From positions 1-40,701 of the forward strand of contig JAUNOM010000023.1 in NCBI GenBank assembly GCA_030531085.1: 40,701 nucleotides of DNA, written 5' to 3'. Positions 9,025 to 17,215 of the stretch are shown in pieces. Made by a program: the position numbers and the translations under genes. Within the stretch, counting starts at the first letter, position 1. Every line of letters begins with the position of its first letter. Below the pieces are notes generated by a model. It did no database searches. It saw only the letters and a list, made by a program, of their open reading frames with translations, and was not told the origin of the DNA. The DNA is from Prevotellaceae bacterium. Its GTDB lineage: Bacteria > Bacteroidota > Bacteroidia > Bacteroidales > Bacteroidaceae.

Positions 9025-10269
9025 TTAAAGTTCCAAATCACCATCGAACACCTCTACCCATGGCAGTCCCTGCCTGTTGAGCTGTTCCATAAATGGATCC
9101 GGGTCAAAGTCCTCCACATTCCACACACCAGGTTTGCGCCACAGTCCCTTAAAGAACATCATGGCACCAATCATGGCCGGCACACCCGTGGTGTAAGACA
9201 CGCCCTGCATCCCAGTCTCCTTGTATGCTTCCTGATGCTTACAGTTATTATAAACATAATATGTTCTCTCCTTTCCGTCCTTCACGCCACGGATACGACA
9301 GCCTATGCTCGTTTCTCCGTCATAGTTCTCGCCGAGATCCTGCGGATTAGGCAGCACCGCCTTTAGGAACTGCAGCGGCACAATCTTCACCTTTACGGTC
9401 TTGCCGGAGCCGTCAGCAAGCGGAGCCTCATACTCCATCTCGTCTATACGGGACATACCGAGGTTCTGTATCACGTCAAGATATGTAAGGTACTGCTGTC
9501 CGAAAGTCATCCAGAAGCGTGCCTGCTTAATGGTAGGATAGTTCTTGACGAGTGACTCCAGTTCCTCATGGTGCATCAGATAACTCTCGCGCGGGCCGAT
9601 ATTAGGATATGTCAGCGCCTTGTGCACTTCCAATGGCTCCGTCTCTATCCATTCACCATCCTTATAATACAGTCCCTTCTGCGTTATCTCACGTATGTTT
9701 ATCTCCGGATTGAAGTTTGTGGCGAATGCCTTATGATGGTTTCCGGCATTGCAGTCCACTATATCGAGATAATGTATCTCATCAAAATGATGCTTGGCGG
9801 CATAGGCCGTATACACACCTGACACCCCTGGATCAAAGCCACAGCCCAGTATGGCCGTCAGTCCCGCATCCTCAAAGCGTTGCTTGTAAGCCCACTGCCA
9901 TGAATACTCAAAGTGTGCCTCGTCCTTAGGCTCATAGTTGGCCGTATCAAGATAGTTCACGCCACAGGCCAGACAGGCGTCCATAATGGTCAGGTCCTGA
10001 TACGGCAATGCAAGGTTCACACACAGTTCCGGCTTAAATTCATTGAACAGTGCCTTCAGCTGCTCCACGTCATCAGCGTCCACCTGCGCCGTTGATATAT
10101 TCATGTTCTTACCACTTCCGGCCTTGCGTATAGCCTCAACGATAGCATCGCACTTCTCCTTACGGCGGCTTGCTATCATGAAATCGGTGAACACATCATC
10201 GTTCTGCGCTATCTTGTGAGCGGCGACAGTAGCAACACCGCCTGCTCCAATCATTATTACTCTTGACAT
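9025..10269 (-). CDS. Saccharopine dehydrogenase family protein, probably carboxynorspermidine dehydrogenase
   Basis: A 414-residue NAD(P)-dependent oxidoreductase with an N-terminal Rossmann motif ([14 protein letters not shown], residues 6-19) and the saccharopine-reductase-type body ([44 protein letters not shown]). This subgroup condenses a polyamine with aspartate semialdehyde to carboxy(nor)spermidine in the alternative spermidine pathway found in gut Bacteroidetes. A saccharopine or lysine dehydrogenase role is the alternative. The matching decarboxylase is not in the window. It sits directly upstream of recA, 52 bases after the lipoprotein gene. Confidence 0.85.
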   Translation of the reverse strand: MSRVIMIGAGGVATVAAHKIAQNDDVFTDFMIASRRKEKCDAIVEAIRKAGSGKNMNISTAQVDADDVEQLKALFNEFKPELCVNLALPYQDLTIMDACLACGVNYLDTANYEPKDEAHFEYSWQWAYKQRFEDAGLTAILGCGFDPGVSGVYTAYAAKHHFDEIHYLDIVDCNAGNHHKAFATNFNPEINIREITQKGLYYKDGEWIETEPLEVHKALTYPNIGPRESYLMHHEELESLVKNYPTIKQARFWMTFGQQYLTYLDVIQNLGMSRIDEMEYEAPLADGSGKTVKVKIVPLQFLKAVLPNPQDLGENYDGETSIGCRIRGVKDGKERTYYVYNNCKHQEAYKETGMQGVSYTTGVPAMIGAMMFFKGLWRKPGVWNVEDFDPDPFMEQLNRQGLPWVEVFDGDLEL

Positions 10270-10321
10270 TATTTCCTTTATTATTCTATACTTGTACCTA
10301 AAAAATTACATTCTCTGCCTA

Positions 10322-11143
10322 TTATCTCTCCATTCTCTCCTGTCTCTCCACAGCCCTTTCCGCAGCCTCATTGGCTTTCATGCCGTTCTGCTTACGATGG
10401 AATCCACAACGCACGCCATCAGCCTCCAGCACGAGCGAGTCATTGTCCATGTACACAAGGTCAAGGGTATCCACAACATACGATACCGTCTGACTTGCGC
10501 CATCATGAAGCGTCCCTGCGCCTGACACCAGCAGCAACCGTCCGTTGCTCATGTGCCACTGTCTGTATCTCTTCACCTCCGGATACACCACGGGCGAGTC
10601 ATCCTCCAGCGTATTACGCCTCATCACACGACCAACAGCCTCCGCCTTATGCCCACGTTTCAAAGTAAAACCGTATTCACGCGGAACAAAAAACGTCTCC
10701 TTCACCGAGTCCGGAACATTCGCCATCATGCGCCTCTGCATTCTCTTGCTCATATTCTGCAAGTCTTTCATCACAGGCATTACGGTGTATGTCCACGTAC
10801 CCTTCAGCTGGTCAAGGTCAACCACCATTGTTACCTCTGTTGTATCTTCGGGATTCACCATCACCCCTGTCCAGTCCCCAATCTCCGGCTTACCTATAAT
10901 ACGCCCGTCCTGCCTTGCTTCCACACAGCTGTAAGCCACAGGGTCACCATGAAAGGGCCACAATACCACAACGGAGTCGGAAGTGCCATCGCAGACAAGC
11001 CCGTAGAGCATGGAATCGTTCTTCACAACAAACTCCTTCTCAACAGGTATCGTCTCACCACCGTCAGCCCCGTTGCTGCGGTGTCCGCAGCCCCACAGGG
11101 CGGCAAGGGCCACTGTTATTCCTAATATATTTATATGTCGCAT
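10322..11143 (-). CDS. Hypothetical lipoprotein
   Basis: A 273-residue protein of unknown function. It has a lipoprotein signal peptide (INILGITVALAALWGC, Cys19) and a mostly beta-rich, polar body containing a basic, Met-rich helix (MSKRMQRRMMANVP). The ATG at 11143 is chosen because the upstream GTG at 11152 overlaps the promoter -7 box and adds nothing to the signal peptide. It is the first gene of the minus-strand series leading to the dehydrogenase and recA, with only about 50 bases to the next gene and no terminator between. No domain was recognised. Confidence 0.75.
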   Translation of the reverse strand: MRHINILGITVALAALWGCGHRSNGADGGETIPVEKEFVVKNDSMLYGLVCDGTSDSVVVLWPFHGDPVAYSCVEARQDGRIIGKPEIGDWTGVMVNPEDTTEVTMVVDLDQLKGTWTYTVMPVMKDLQNMSKRMQRRMMANVPDSVKETFFVPREYGFTLKRGHKAEAVGRVMRRNTLEDDSPVVYPEVKRYRQWHMSNGRLLLVSGAGTLHDGASQTVSYVVDTLDLVYMDNDSLVLEADGVRCGFHRKQNGMKANEAAERAVERQERMER

Positions 11144-11151
11144 TGTGCCCA

Positions 11152-11183
11152 CAAAGGTACTTAATTTTTCTTAAACCACCAAA
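11152..11183 (-). promoter_or_regulatory. Consensus promoter just upstream of the lipoprotein-recA series
   Basis: On the minus strand TACCTTTG (11159 to 11152) is preceded by TTTG (-33 element) with a 20-base spacer, an exact match to the Bacteroidetes promoter pattern. The lipoprotein ATG lies only 8 bases beyond the -7 box, so the leader would be a few bases at most. Confidence 0.75.
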
Positions 11184-11382
11184 CTTTTGCTTTCTTTTCT
11201 GTCTGTACGCTGCGTTTTCATGACTACTCAGAAAACAACTCAATAATATGTCACAAAGCAATTTCAAGACACAGACATTCTTCATAGACAGAGAAAATAA
11301 AGTTTCATTGAAAAAGGTATTTTTACATACACTTTGATTAATGCAGAATGATGGAAACAGAACTGTCCTGTACCACATGACA

Positions 11383-11441
11383 ACGACAGCTCCGGCACTC
11401 CCCTGTGCACATTGTGAACAGAGGAATACCAGAGCTGTCGT
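11383..11441. repeat. Inverted repeat in the 333-base gap after the outer-membrane gene
   Basis: ACGACAGCTC (11383-11392) is perfectly inverted at 11432-11441, with a partly self-complementary interior. No T-run follows on either strand, so it may be a weak or factor-assisted terminator or another RNA structure. The rest of 11160-11476 is AT-rich, with no convincing gene. Confidence 0.45.
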
Positions 11442-11476
11442 ATCATGCGGAAGACAGTATGCCTTGAAAAAGAATA

Positions 11477-14400
11477 TCAGAATCTTCCGCCCATACCGCC
11501 GCGTGGACCGCCACCCATACGCGGTCCACCGTATGGTGCGTCACCTCGAGGCTCGCCGCCACGGCGTTCCATGCGCGCATTCTTACCTCCAAAGGCATTA
11601 AAGCGGTATATGGCATGGAACATGGCATAAGAGTTTATACTGTTATAATAAACGTCCGAACGCTGTGTTGCAGAGATTGAACGTGAGAAAGAACTCTTCT
11701 GCTGCAGAATGTCGTAAAGCTGGAGTGACAGGGTAAGCGGTTTGCCCTTCAGCAGGCTTTGTGAGAGTTGCGCATTCCACACAAACTCATTGGTGTTCAT
11801 GGACTCATCACTGTATCCACGGCGTGACTGCATGTGCGCACCGGTAGAGAAACTCATGTTCCAAGGCATATTTATCGTTATGTCCGTACCGTAATTATAG
11901 TTCCATGTATCGAGGTTGGCATTGGGCTGCAGCTTGTTTCGGCTTATGGAGTAGTTCACATTTCCGTTCAGCTCCACCTCCAGCCACTCGTTACGGTAAC
12001 TGAAACCGAGACGTTCTGACAACCCTGTTGAGCGAGTATAGTTCTTATCCGGTATCTCTGACCTGTTCAGGTTCACGTAGCTTGCACGGTTATTGTAGGA
12101 AATCTGCGTGAATGAGTTCATGGACCATACGCCTACCGTGTCAAGGGAGGTGTTGTACATGAAGGCACTATGCACATTCCAGTTGCCGTTGATGTTCATT
12201 GGCTGCGAGGTGCGTCCGCCGGTATTGGGATCATAGCGCACCATGTTGGCAACACTGTTGCGTGTGTTCTGGTAATTGATAAATGCCATGATGGCGTTCT
12301 GCCTGTGCTGGCGGTAATTGTTATACTCAAGGTTAAACCTGTTGGTGAAGGAAGGCTTCAAGTCGGGGTTACCCTTGGTGATGTTCAGCGGATCTGTATT
12401 GTCTGTTATCGGCATGAGGTCTGTCATTGAAGGCTGATCCGTGTAGCCACGATAGTTCAGACGGATGTTCTTCTGCTTGTTAAAGCGGTAGCGGAAGTTG
12501 AATGTCGGCGTGAAATTGCTGACTGAACGCTTCGACACAGTGTCTATTCCAAGGTGCTTGTAGTGCAGTTCTGAGGTCTGCGGCTGTACCATCACGCCTA
12601 AGTTGAGGTTATAGTTGTTCGTAGTGCGGCGCAGTGTCAGCTCCACCTCGTGTATATAATTGTCATATTCTGAGAAACGGCTCTGGTTTCTGTCAAGATA
12701 TGATGACAGCGGATGCTCCGCATCGACGTATGGAGCGAGATAGGAGGCGAAGTCACGGTATGCAGGTACCAGTCCGTTACCAAAGCCCTGAACATCGCTG
12801 AAGTCATGGGTCTGACGGTCACTCCTGCGGTTCTGGAAGCGGTACTGATAGCGCAGCTGCAGGAATGTGGCCAGAGCTATAGGCTCGCTATAAGTGGCCG
12901 AGAGCTGATATGACGAGTTCTTGTTAGGAGTCACATTGTACCTGTTGCGGTAATATATAGAATCTTCCGTGGTAGTACGGAACAATGTCACGAACTGAGT
13001 GGAGAGACTCTCGTTGTCACTGTTGTTTATAGAGTAGCGTCCCTGCACGGTTATGTTGCGGCCCATCCTTGACAGGCGGCGCGACAGGATGCCCTGAACG
13101 TTGAAGTTGGTAGAAGTGCCGTATGACAGGGAACTGTTCACCCTCCTGTTTACCAGTATTGAGTCCAGAGTGCGTGTAGGGTCCAGCTCCTGCTGTTCCT
13201 TTGAGTGGCGGTACAGGGCCTCGTTCAACTCGGCCATCACTGTGGCGTCAAGCGGATCACTAACCGTTGCGCCCGTATATGGATTGACGGTGGTATAGGG
13301 ATCCTGATTGAACGATGCGTTCATACTCGTGGAACGTGAGTCATTTGATGAGGTGGACAGGTTTGGCCTGATAGAGATTGTTGTCAAAGTGTCTGGTTTC
13401 CACTCCAACCGTCCTGTAAAGTTCCATGAATTGCTGCGCGAATAGCTTTGCGAGCGGCCGTTGGAGAAAGAACCGACTGTAGAGATGAAGTTCTCACTTG
13501 CCGATGTCGTGGCGTTGTCTGTATTCCTGTGGTTCCAGCGCATGGAAAAGTCTATCCTCAACTTGTCCTTCTTATCATAGTTATAGTTCATTCCCGCCAT
13601 CTTGTTTGTCATCAGTCCGTTGCCACCGCCGCCTCCGCCACGGCCGCCGGTGCTGAAACCTCGGTTGCCCGTATTGTTGACATTGCCCATGACCATGATA
13701 CGGCTGTTGTCCTTCATGTAGGCTCCCATGGCACGTTCCGCATAGCGTGACTCCGTACCAACGCCAAAGTCGGCGTTAATCATTGTGCCCTTGTTCATTC
13801 CCTTCTTTATGCCAAAGTCGAGAACGGTGCTCTCCTCACCGTCGTCTATGCCAGTCATCTTGGCAAGGTCGCTCTTCTCCTGATACGCCTTAACCTTCTC
13901 CACAATGGATGTAGGCAGGTTCTTCAAGGCAGTCTCGGTGTCTCCTGTCATGAACTCCTTACCGTCCACCATGATTTTCTTCACCTCCTTGCCATTGATG
14001 GTTATCTTTCCGTCATCGTCTATCTGCGCTCCCGGCAGACGCTTCACGAGTTCCTCGATGACCGAACCCTCCGGAGTGCGGTATGCGGCGGCATTATATA
14101 CGAAGGTATCCTCCTTAACCACCACCTTTGCGGCAACGCCATTGGCCACTACTTCCTTTAGCAGCACGGCATCGGTCTCAAGGTTTACCTTTCCAAAAGC
14201 AAAGTCCTTGTCCTCGCTTATAGTGAGATTGCGTGCCACACCCTTATAGCCCACACTCGTCATCTTCACGATATACTTTCCGTTCTCCGGCGCCTTCAGG
14301 GTGAAAAGTCCGTTCTCGTCAGTCACTACTCCGGCCACATATACCGAGTCCGCGGCCTTCAACAGTTGGATTGTAGCCTGCATCACGGGCTCGCCCGTAG

Positions 14401-14500
14401 TCTTGTCGGACAGTGCGCCTGTGATCTTTCGCTCTTGGGCCACTGCTGCAATGACGGAGAATGCCATTAGCAGTATTGTGGCAACGATGTTTTTCTTCAT
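11477..14500 (-). CDS. TonB-dependent-receptor-like outer membrane beta-barrel protein
   Basis: A 1007-residue outer membrane protein with a signal peptide (residues 1-21, cleavage near AVAQ|ER), an N-terminal carboxypeptidase-regulatory-like domain (about 23-110; ITGALSDKTTGEPVMQATIQ), a plug-like section (about 110-230; TPEGSVIEELVKRLPGAQI) and a long beta-barrel rich in alternating aromatic and polar residues. A Gly run (STGGRGGGGGGNG, about 285-297) is inserted before the barrel. The C-terminus ends in an unusual Arg/Gly-rich tail and a final Phe. It resembles the outer-membrane beta-barrel family that lacks a SusD partner, and no susD gene adjoins. The ligand is unknown. Single-gene unit downstream of the HK terminator. 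Confidence 0.85.
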   Translation of the reverse strand: MKKNIVATILLMAFSVIAAVAQERKITGALSDKTTGEPVMQATIQLLKAADSVYVAGVVTDENGLFTLKAPENGKYIVKMTSVGYKGVARNLTISEDKDFAFGKVNLETDAVLLKEVVANGVAAKVVVKEDTFVYNAAAYRTPEGSVIEELVKRLPGAQIDDDGKITINGKEVKKIMVDGKEFMTGDTETALKNLPTSIVEKVKAYQEKSDLAKMTGIDDGEESTVLDFGIKKGMNKGTMINADFGVGTESRYAERAMGAYMKDNSRIMVMGNVNNTGNRGFSTGGRGGGGGGNGLMTNKMAGMNYNYDKKDKLRIDFSMRWNHRNTDNATTSASENFISTVGSFSNGRSQSYSRSNSWNFTGRLEWKPDTLTTISIRPNLSTSSNDSRSTSMNASFNQDPYTTVNPYTGATVSDPLDATVMAELNEALYRHSKEQQELDPTRTLDSILVNRRVNSSLSYGTSTNFNVQGILSRRLSRMGRNITVQGRYSINNSDNESLSTQFVTLFRTTTEDSIYYRNRYNVTPNKNSSYQLSATYSEPIALATFLQLRYQYRFQNRRSDRQTHDFSDVQGFGNGLVPAYRDFASYLAPYVDAEHPLSSYLDRNQSRFSEYDNYIHEVELTLRRTTNNYNLNLGVMVQPQTSELHYKHLGIDTVSKRSVSNFTPTFNFRYRFNKQKNIRLNYRGYTDQPSMTDLMPITDNTDPLNITKGNPDLKPSFTNRFNLEYNNYRQHRQNAIMAFINYQNTRNSVANMVRYDPNTGGRTSQPMNINGNWNVHSAFMYNTSLDTVGVWSMNSFTQISYNNRASYVNLNRSEIPDKNYTRSTGLSERLGFSYRNEWLEVELNGNVNYSISRNKLQPNANLDTWNYNYGTDITINMPWNMSFSTGAHMQSRRGYSDESMNTNEFVWNAQLSQSLLKGKPLTLSLQLYDILQQKSSFSRSISATQRSDVYYNSINSYAMFHAIYRFNAFGGKNARMERRGGEPRGDAPYGGPRMGGGPRGGMGGRF

Positions 14501-14608
14501 GTTATTGTATAGCTTTTGGTTGATGTTTTCTTGTTATGTGACGTAAATAATCGACAAAAGTTTATACAAAGTGTCATTTTTTGAAAAAATATTGTACTTT
14601 TCATGTAT

Positions 14609-14650
14609 AAAAAACTCATGGGGCGCATGGTTCCATTCACGCGCCCCATG
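14609..14650 (-). terminator. Intrinsic terminator after the histidine kinase gene
   Basis: A perfect 10-bp GC-rich stem (CATGGGGCGC at 14617-14626, GCGCCCCATG at 14641-14650) is followed on the minus strand by GAGTTTTTTATAC. It ends the lysS-gpsA-receiver-kinase series. Confidence 0.85.
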
Positions 14651-14717
14651 CCAGTGGGATATATCTCAAAATAAAAGAACAGCAGACGCATTCCGCCACT
14701 GTTCATATCTGTACATA

Positions 14718-15560
14718 CTATTGTATCGGCATACAGAACACGAAACGTGCCCCACCCTTTATATAAGATGTGTCAAGGAATACGCTGCCACCCAACTTCT
14801 CCGCCAGATGCAGACATATATTCAGTCCCAGACCTATTCCCGGCACCATGTCATTCAGCTTTGTGAAACGGTGGAACACGTTCTTGGCCTGCCCTACCGG
14901 CACACCCTCGCCCGTGTCTGTGACGGCGAATGTAAGCATACCCTTATGCTCTGTGAGCGATGTAGAGAGCACTATGCTGCCAATACGTGTGTGCTTTATG
15001 GCGTTGGTAAGATAGTTGATCAGTATCTGCTGCACACGTCGCGCATCCGTATGAACCACAAAATCCTCTGGGATGTCCGTGTCATACCTCAGCTCTATAC
15101 CGCTCTTCACACGGTACTTCACCGATGACATGGCGGCATCGCATATCTCGCTGAGCAGACAGTCCTTCTTGTTTATGGAGTAGTTGCGCCCCTTCACATC
15201 CGATATGGTCAGGATATCATCAACCAGCATTGTCAGCATAGTGCAGTTAATCTGTATATGCTTGGAATACTCGTCACGCTCCTCCTGTGTAAGACACTCG
15301 GGAGGCATGGCTAAAAGCTGTGCGAAACCCACTACCGCATTCAGTGGTGTGCGCACCTCATGACTCATGTTCTGCACATAAATGTCCTTTGCCTCCGACT
15401 CACGCTTGGCCTCATCACGCTCACAGAGCGCAGCCTGCTCACTGCTACGCGTCTCCTGCATCTCGTTTTTCAGTTTCTTCAAAGCGAAACGTGTACGACT
15501 CAATGATATAGCGAGTCCAAGCACCGCACATACAAGTACGGTCAAAACGATTAATAGCAT
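14718..15560 (-). CDS. Membrane-anchored sensor histidine kinase without a periplasmic domain
   Basis: A 280-residue kinase. Residues 1-20 form a single membrane segment, followed by a coiled-coil-like linker (about 22-60). The H-box YVQNMSHEVRTPLNAVVGF has the phosphorylated His67. The ATP-binding part has the N-box NYLTNAIKHT, G1 DTGEGVPVG and G2 GIGLGLNI. No extracytoplasmic or PAS sensing domain is present, so the signal probably comes from the membrane or a partner. It follows a stand-alone receiver gene and a 27-residue small ORF that ends 19 bases upstream. Probable cognate pair; the output is unknown. Confidence 0.9.
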   Translation of the reverse strand: MLLIVLTVLVCAVLGLAISLSRTRFALKKLKNEMQETRSSEQAALCERDEAKRESEAKDIYVQNMSHEVRTPLNAVVGFAQLLAMPPECLTQEERDEYSKHIQINCTMLTMLVDDILTISDVKGRNYSINKKDCLLSEICDAAMSSVKYRVKSGIELRYDTDIPEDFVVHTDARRVQQILINYLTNAIKHTRIGSIVLSTSLTEHKGMLTFAVTDTGEGVPVGQAKNVFHRFTKLNDMVPGIGLGLNICLHLAEKLGGSVFLDTSYIKGGARFVFCMPIQ

Positions 15561-15579
15561 AATAATCCAGATTTTCTAA

Positions 15580-15663
15580 TTATTGTTGTTTCTTACCTTT
15601 AGAACTCCATCTGTCTTTCACATAATTACCATTAAAACCAATAAGCACAGCGTATTGCCTCAT
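15580..15663 (-). CDS. Small ORF (27 aa) between receiver and kinase
   Basis: An ATG-initiated 27-codon frame beginning MRQYAVLIGFNGNYVKDRW and ending in a Lys/Gln-rich tail. It begins 19 bases after the receiver stop and ends 19 bases before the kinase start, spacing typical of a real operon gene. The composition (aromatic and aliphatic front, basic back) looks protein-like, but no family is recognised. If real it could be a small partner of the kinase or receiver. The only support is position and composition; conservation in relatives is the deciding test. Confidence 0.45.
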   Translation of the reverse strand: MRQYAVLIGFNGNYVKDRWSSKGKKQQ

Positions 15664-15682
15664 TTAATCATGCAAGCCCTCC

Positions 15683-16105
15683 CTACTTCTGGCGGTTCTC
15701 CCATATCATGTTCACCATTGAGGCCACACATGACAGCAGACGCTCCATGATGATAGGCTTTGTGATGAAGGCGTTGGCACCAAGGTCCAGGCCTTTCTTC
15801 ACCTCCTCGCTCGAGTTCAGGGCCGAGAGGATAACTATCGGCAGCTGACTGTGCTTCTCACTGCCCCTTATCTGCTCTATAACCTCGTATCCGCCAACAC
15901 CGGGCATCATCAGGTCAAGCAACATCAGGTCAACAGGCTTCTCCTCAACCATGTCAAGTGCGGCCTGACCGTCATTAGCCGTCATTATATTAAATTTGAA
16001 CCTGCCAAGCATTTTCTGTATAAGCAGAACGTTCAGCGGAATGTCATCGACGATGAGGACGTTAATCTGTGACTGGTCCACATCAGGGTTGATCTGTGTA
16101 TTCAT
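15683..16105 (-). CDS. Stand-alone response regulator receiver
   Basis: A 140-residue protein made almost only of a CheY-like receiver domain: acidic pocket D20/D21 (LIVDDIPLN), phospho-acceptor D64 (LMLLDLMMPGVGG), S94 (VILSA) and K116 (ITKPI). There is no DNA-binding or enzymatic output domain; residues 1-12 are polar. It would act by protein contact or as a phospho-relay element for the kinase encoded 122 bases downstream. It lies 46 bases after gpsA on the same strand. Confidence 0.92.
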   Translation of the reverse strand: MNTQINPDVDQSQINVLIVDDIPLNVLLIQKMLGRFKFNIMTANDGQAALDMVEEKPVDLMLLDLMMPGVGGYEVIEQIRGSEKHSQLPIVILSALNSSEEVKKGLDLGANAFITKPIIMERLLSCVASMVNMIWENRQK

Positions 16106-16151
16106 ATCATTAGAAGGTTTATGATTAGTAGATACAATTATTATTTGTTTA

Positions 16152-17147
16152 TTATCTGAAAGAGTCCACGAGCAGCTTTATCTCCACCTGTGGCGCTATG
16201 CGCTCATACAGTATATTGTAAACCGCATCGAGTATCGGCATATTGACGTGCATGTGTCTGTTTATCTCCTTCATGCACTTCGTGCCGAAATATCCCTCGG
16301 CTATCATCTCCATCTCTATTTGGGCGGACTTCACCGAGTATCCTTTTCCTATCATGGAGCCGAATGTGCGGTTACGCGAGAAGTTCGAGTATCCCGTCAC
16401 GAGCAGGTCACCTATATACACACTGTCCTCCATGTGCCTCTCTATCGGCCTCACACACTGCAGAAAGCGTGACATCTCCTGCAGGGCGTTGGACATGAGC
16501 ACCGCCTGGAAGTTGTCTCCGTATTTCAGGCCGGAGCATATACCTGCGGCTATGGCGTAGACATTCTTCAACACCGACGAGTACTCAATGCCTATCACAT
16601 CGCATGAGGTCTTGGTCTTGATGAAGCGTCCGCTTAACACCTTTGCAAAAGCCTCCGCTTTGTCCACATCCGAGCAGCCGATGGTGAGGTACGAGAGCCT
16701 CTCCAGCGCCACCTCCTCCGCATGACTCGGCCCTCCAATGCACGCCAACCTGTCGTATGGCACATCCATCACCTCATGGAAGTATTCCGAGCACACCAGA
16801 TTCTCGTCAGGCACCACTCCCTTTATCGCCGTGACTATGAACTTGTCACGCAGACGGGACTTGAGTTTCCGCAGATGGCTCTTGAGGTATGGCGACGGCA
16901 CCACGAACACGAGCGTGTCGTATGTCTGTACAATTCTGTTGATGTCAGAGGTGAAGAAGATCTCGTCCATGTTGAAATGCACACCTGTGAGATATGCGGG
17001 ATTATGTCCAAGACGGCGGAACTCCTCTATCCTGTCATCACGGCGCATATACCACCCTATATGATGCGTGCTGCCTACAAGTATCTTCGCGATAGCTGTC
17101 GCCCAGCTACCACCTCCGATAATCGCTATTTTGCCACAGTCAAACAT
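16152..17147 (-). CDS. gpsA: Glycerol-3-phosphate dehydrogenase [NAD(P)+]
   Basis: Reduces dihydroxyacetone phosphate to sn-glycerol 3-phosphate for phospholipid synthesis. With the start at 17147 (MFDCGKIAIIGGGSWATA) it has 331 residues, matching the family; the frame stays open up to 17183 but the extra residues are not family-like. The Rossmann loop GGGSWATA is at about 9-16, the catalytic-lysine region is TAIKGVVPDE, and the second conserved lysine is in YSSVLKNVYAIAAG. It lies 68 bases after lysS and is followed by the two-component genes instead of the glucose-6-phosphate isomerase gene that often follows gpsA in Bacteroides. Confidence 0.93.
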   Translation of the reverse strand: MFDCGKIAIIGGGSWATAIAKILVGSTHHIGWYMRRDDRIEEFRRLGHNPAYLTGVHFNMDEIFFTSDINRIVQTYDTLVFVVPSPYLKSHLRKLKSRLRDKFIVTAIKGVVPDENLVCSEYFHEVMDVPYDRLACIGGPSHAEEVALERLSYLTIGCSDVDKAEAFAKVLSGRFIKTKTSCDVIGIEYSSVLKNVYAIAAGICSGLKYGDNFQAVLMSNALQEMSRFLQCVRPIERHMEDSVYIGDLLVTGYSNFSRNRTFGSMIGKGYSVKSAQIEMEMIAEGYFGTKCMKEINRHMHVNMPILDAVYNILYERIAPQVEIKLLVDSFR

Positions 17148-17215
17148 TATAAAGCCATGCAGCCTCTCCCGCGCTGTCCGCATTATGCCAGTTCAGGAGA
17201 GGCTCTGTTCCGTTT

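Noticed and set aside
11064-11378. 104-codon minus-strand frame before the lipoprotein
   Set aside because: It overlaps the lipoprotein signal peptide and its promoter in another frame, and has no protein-like domain.
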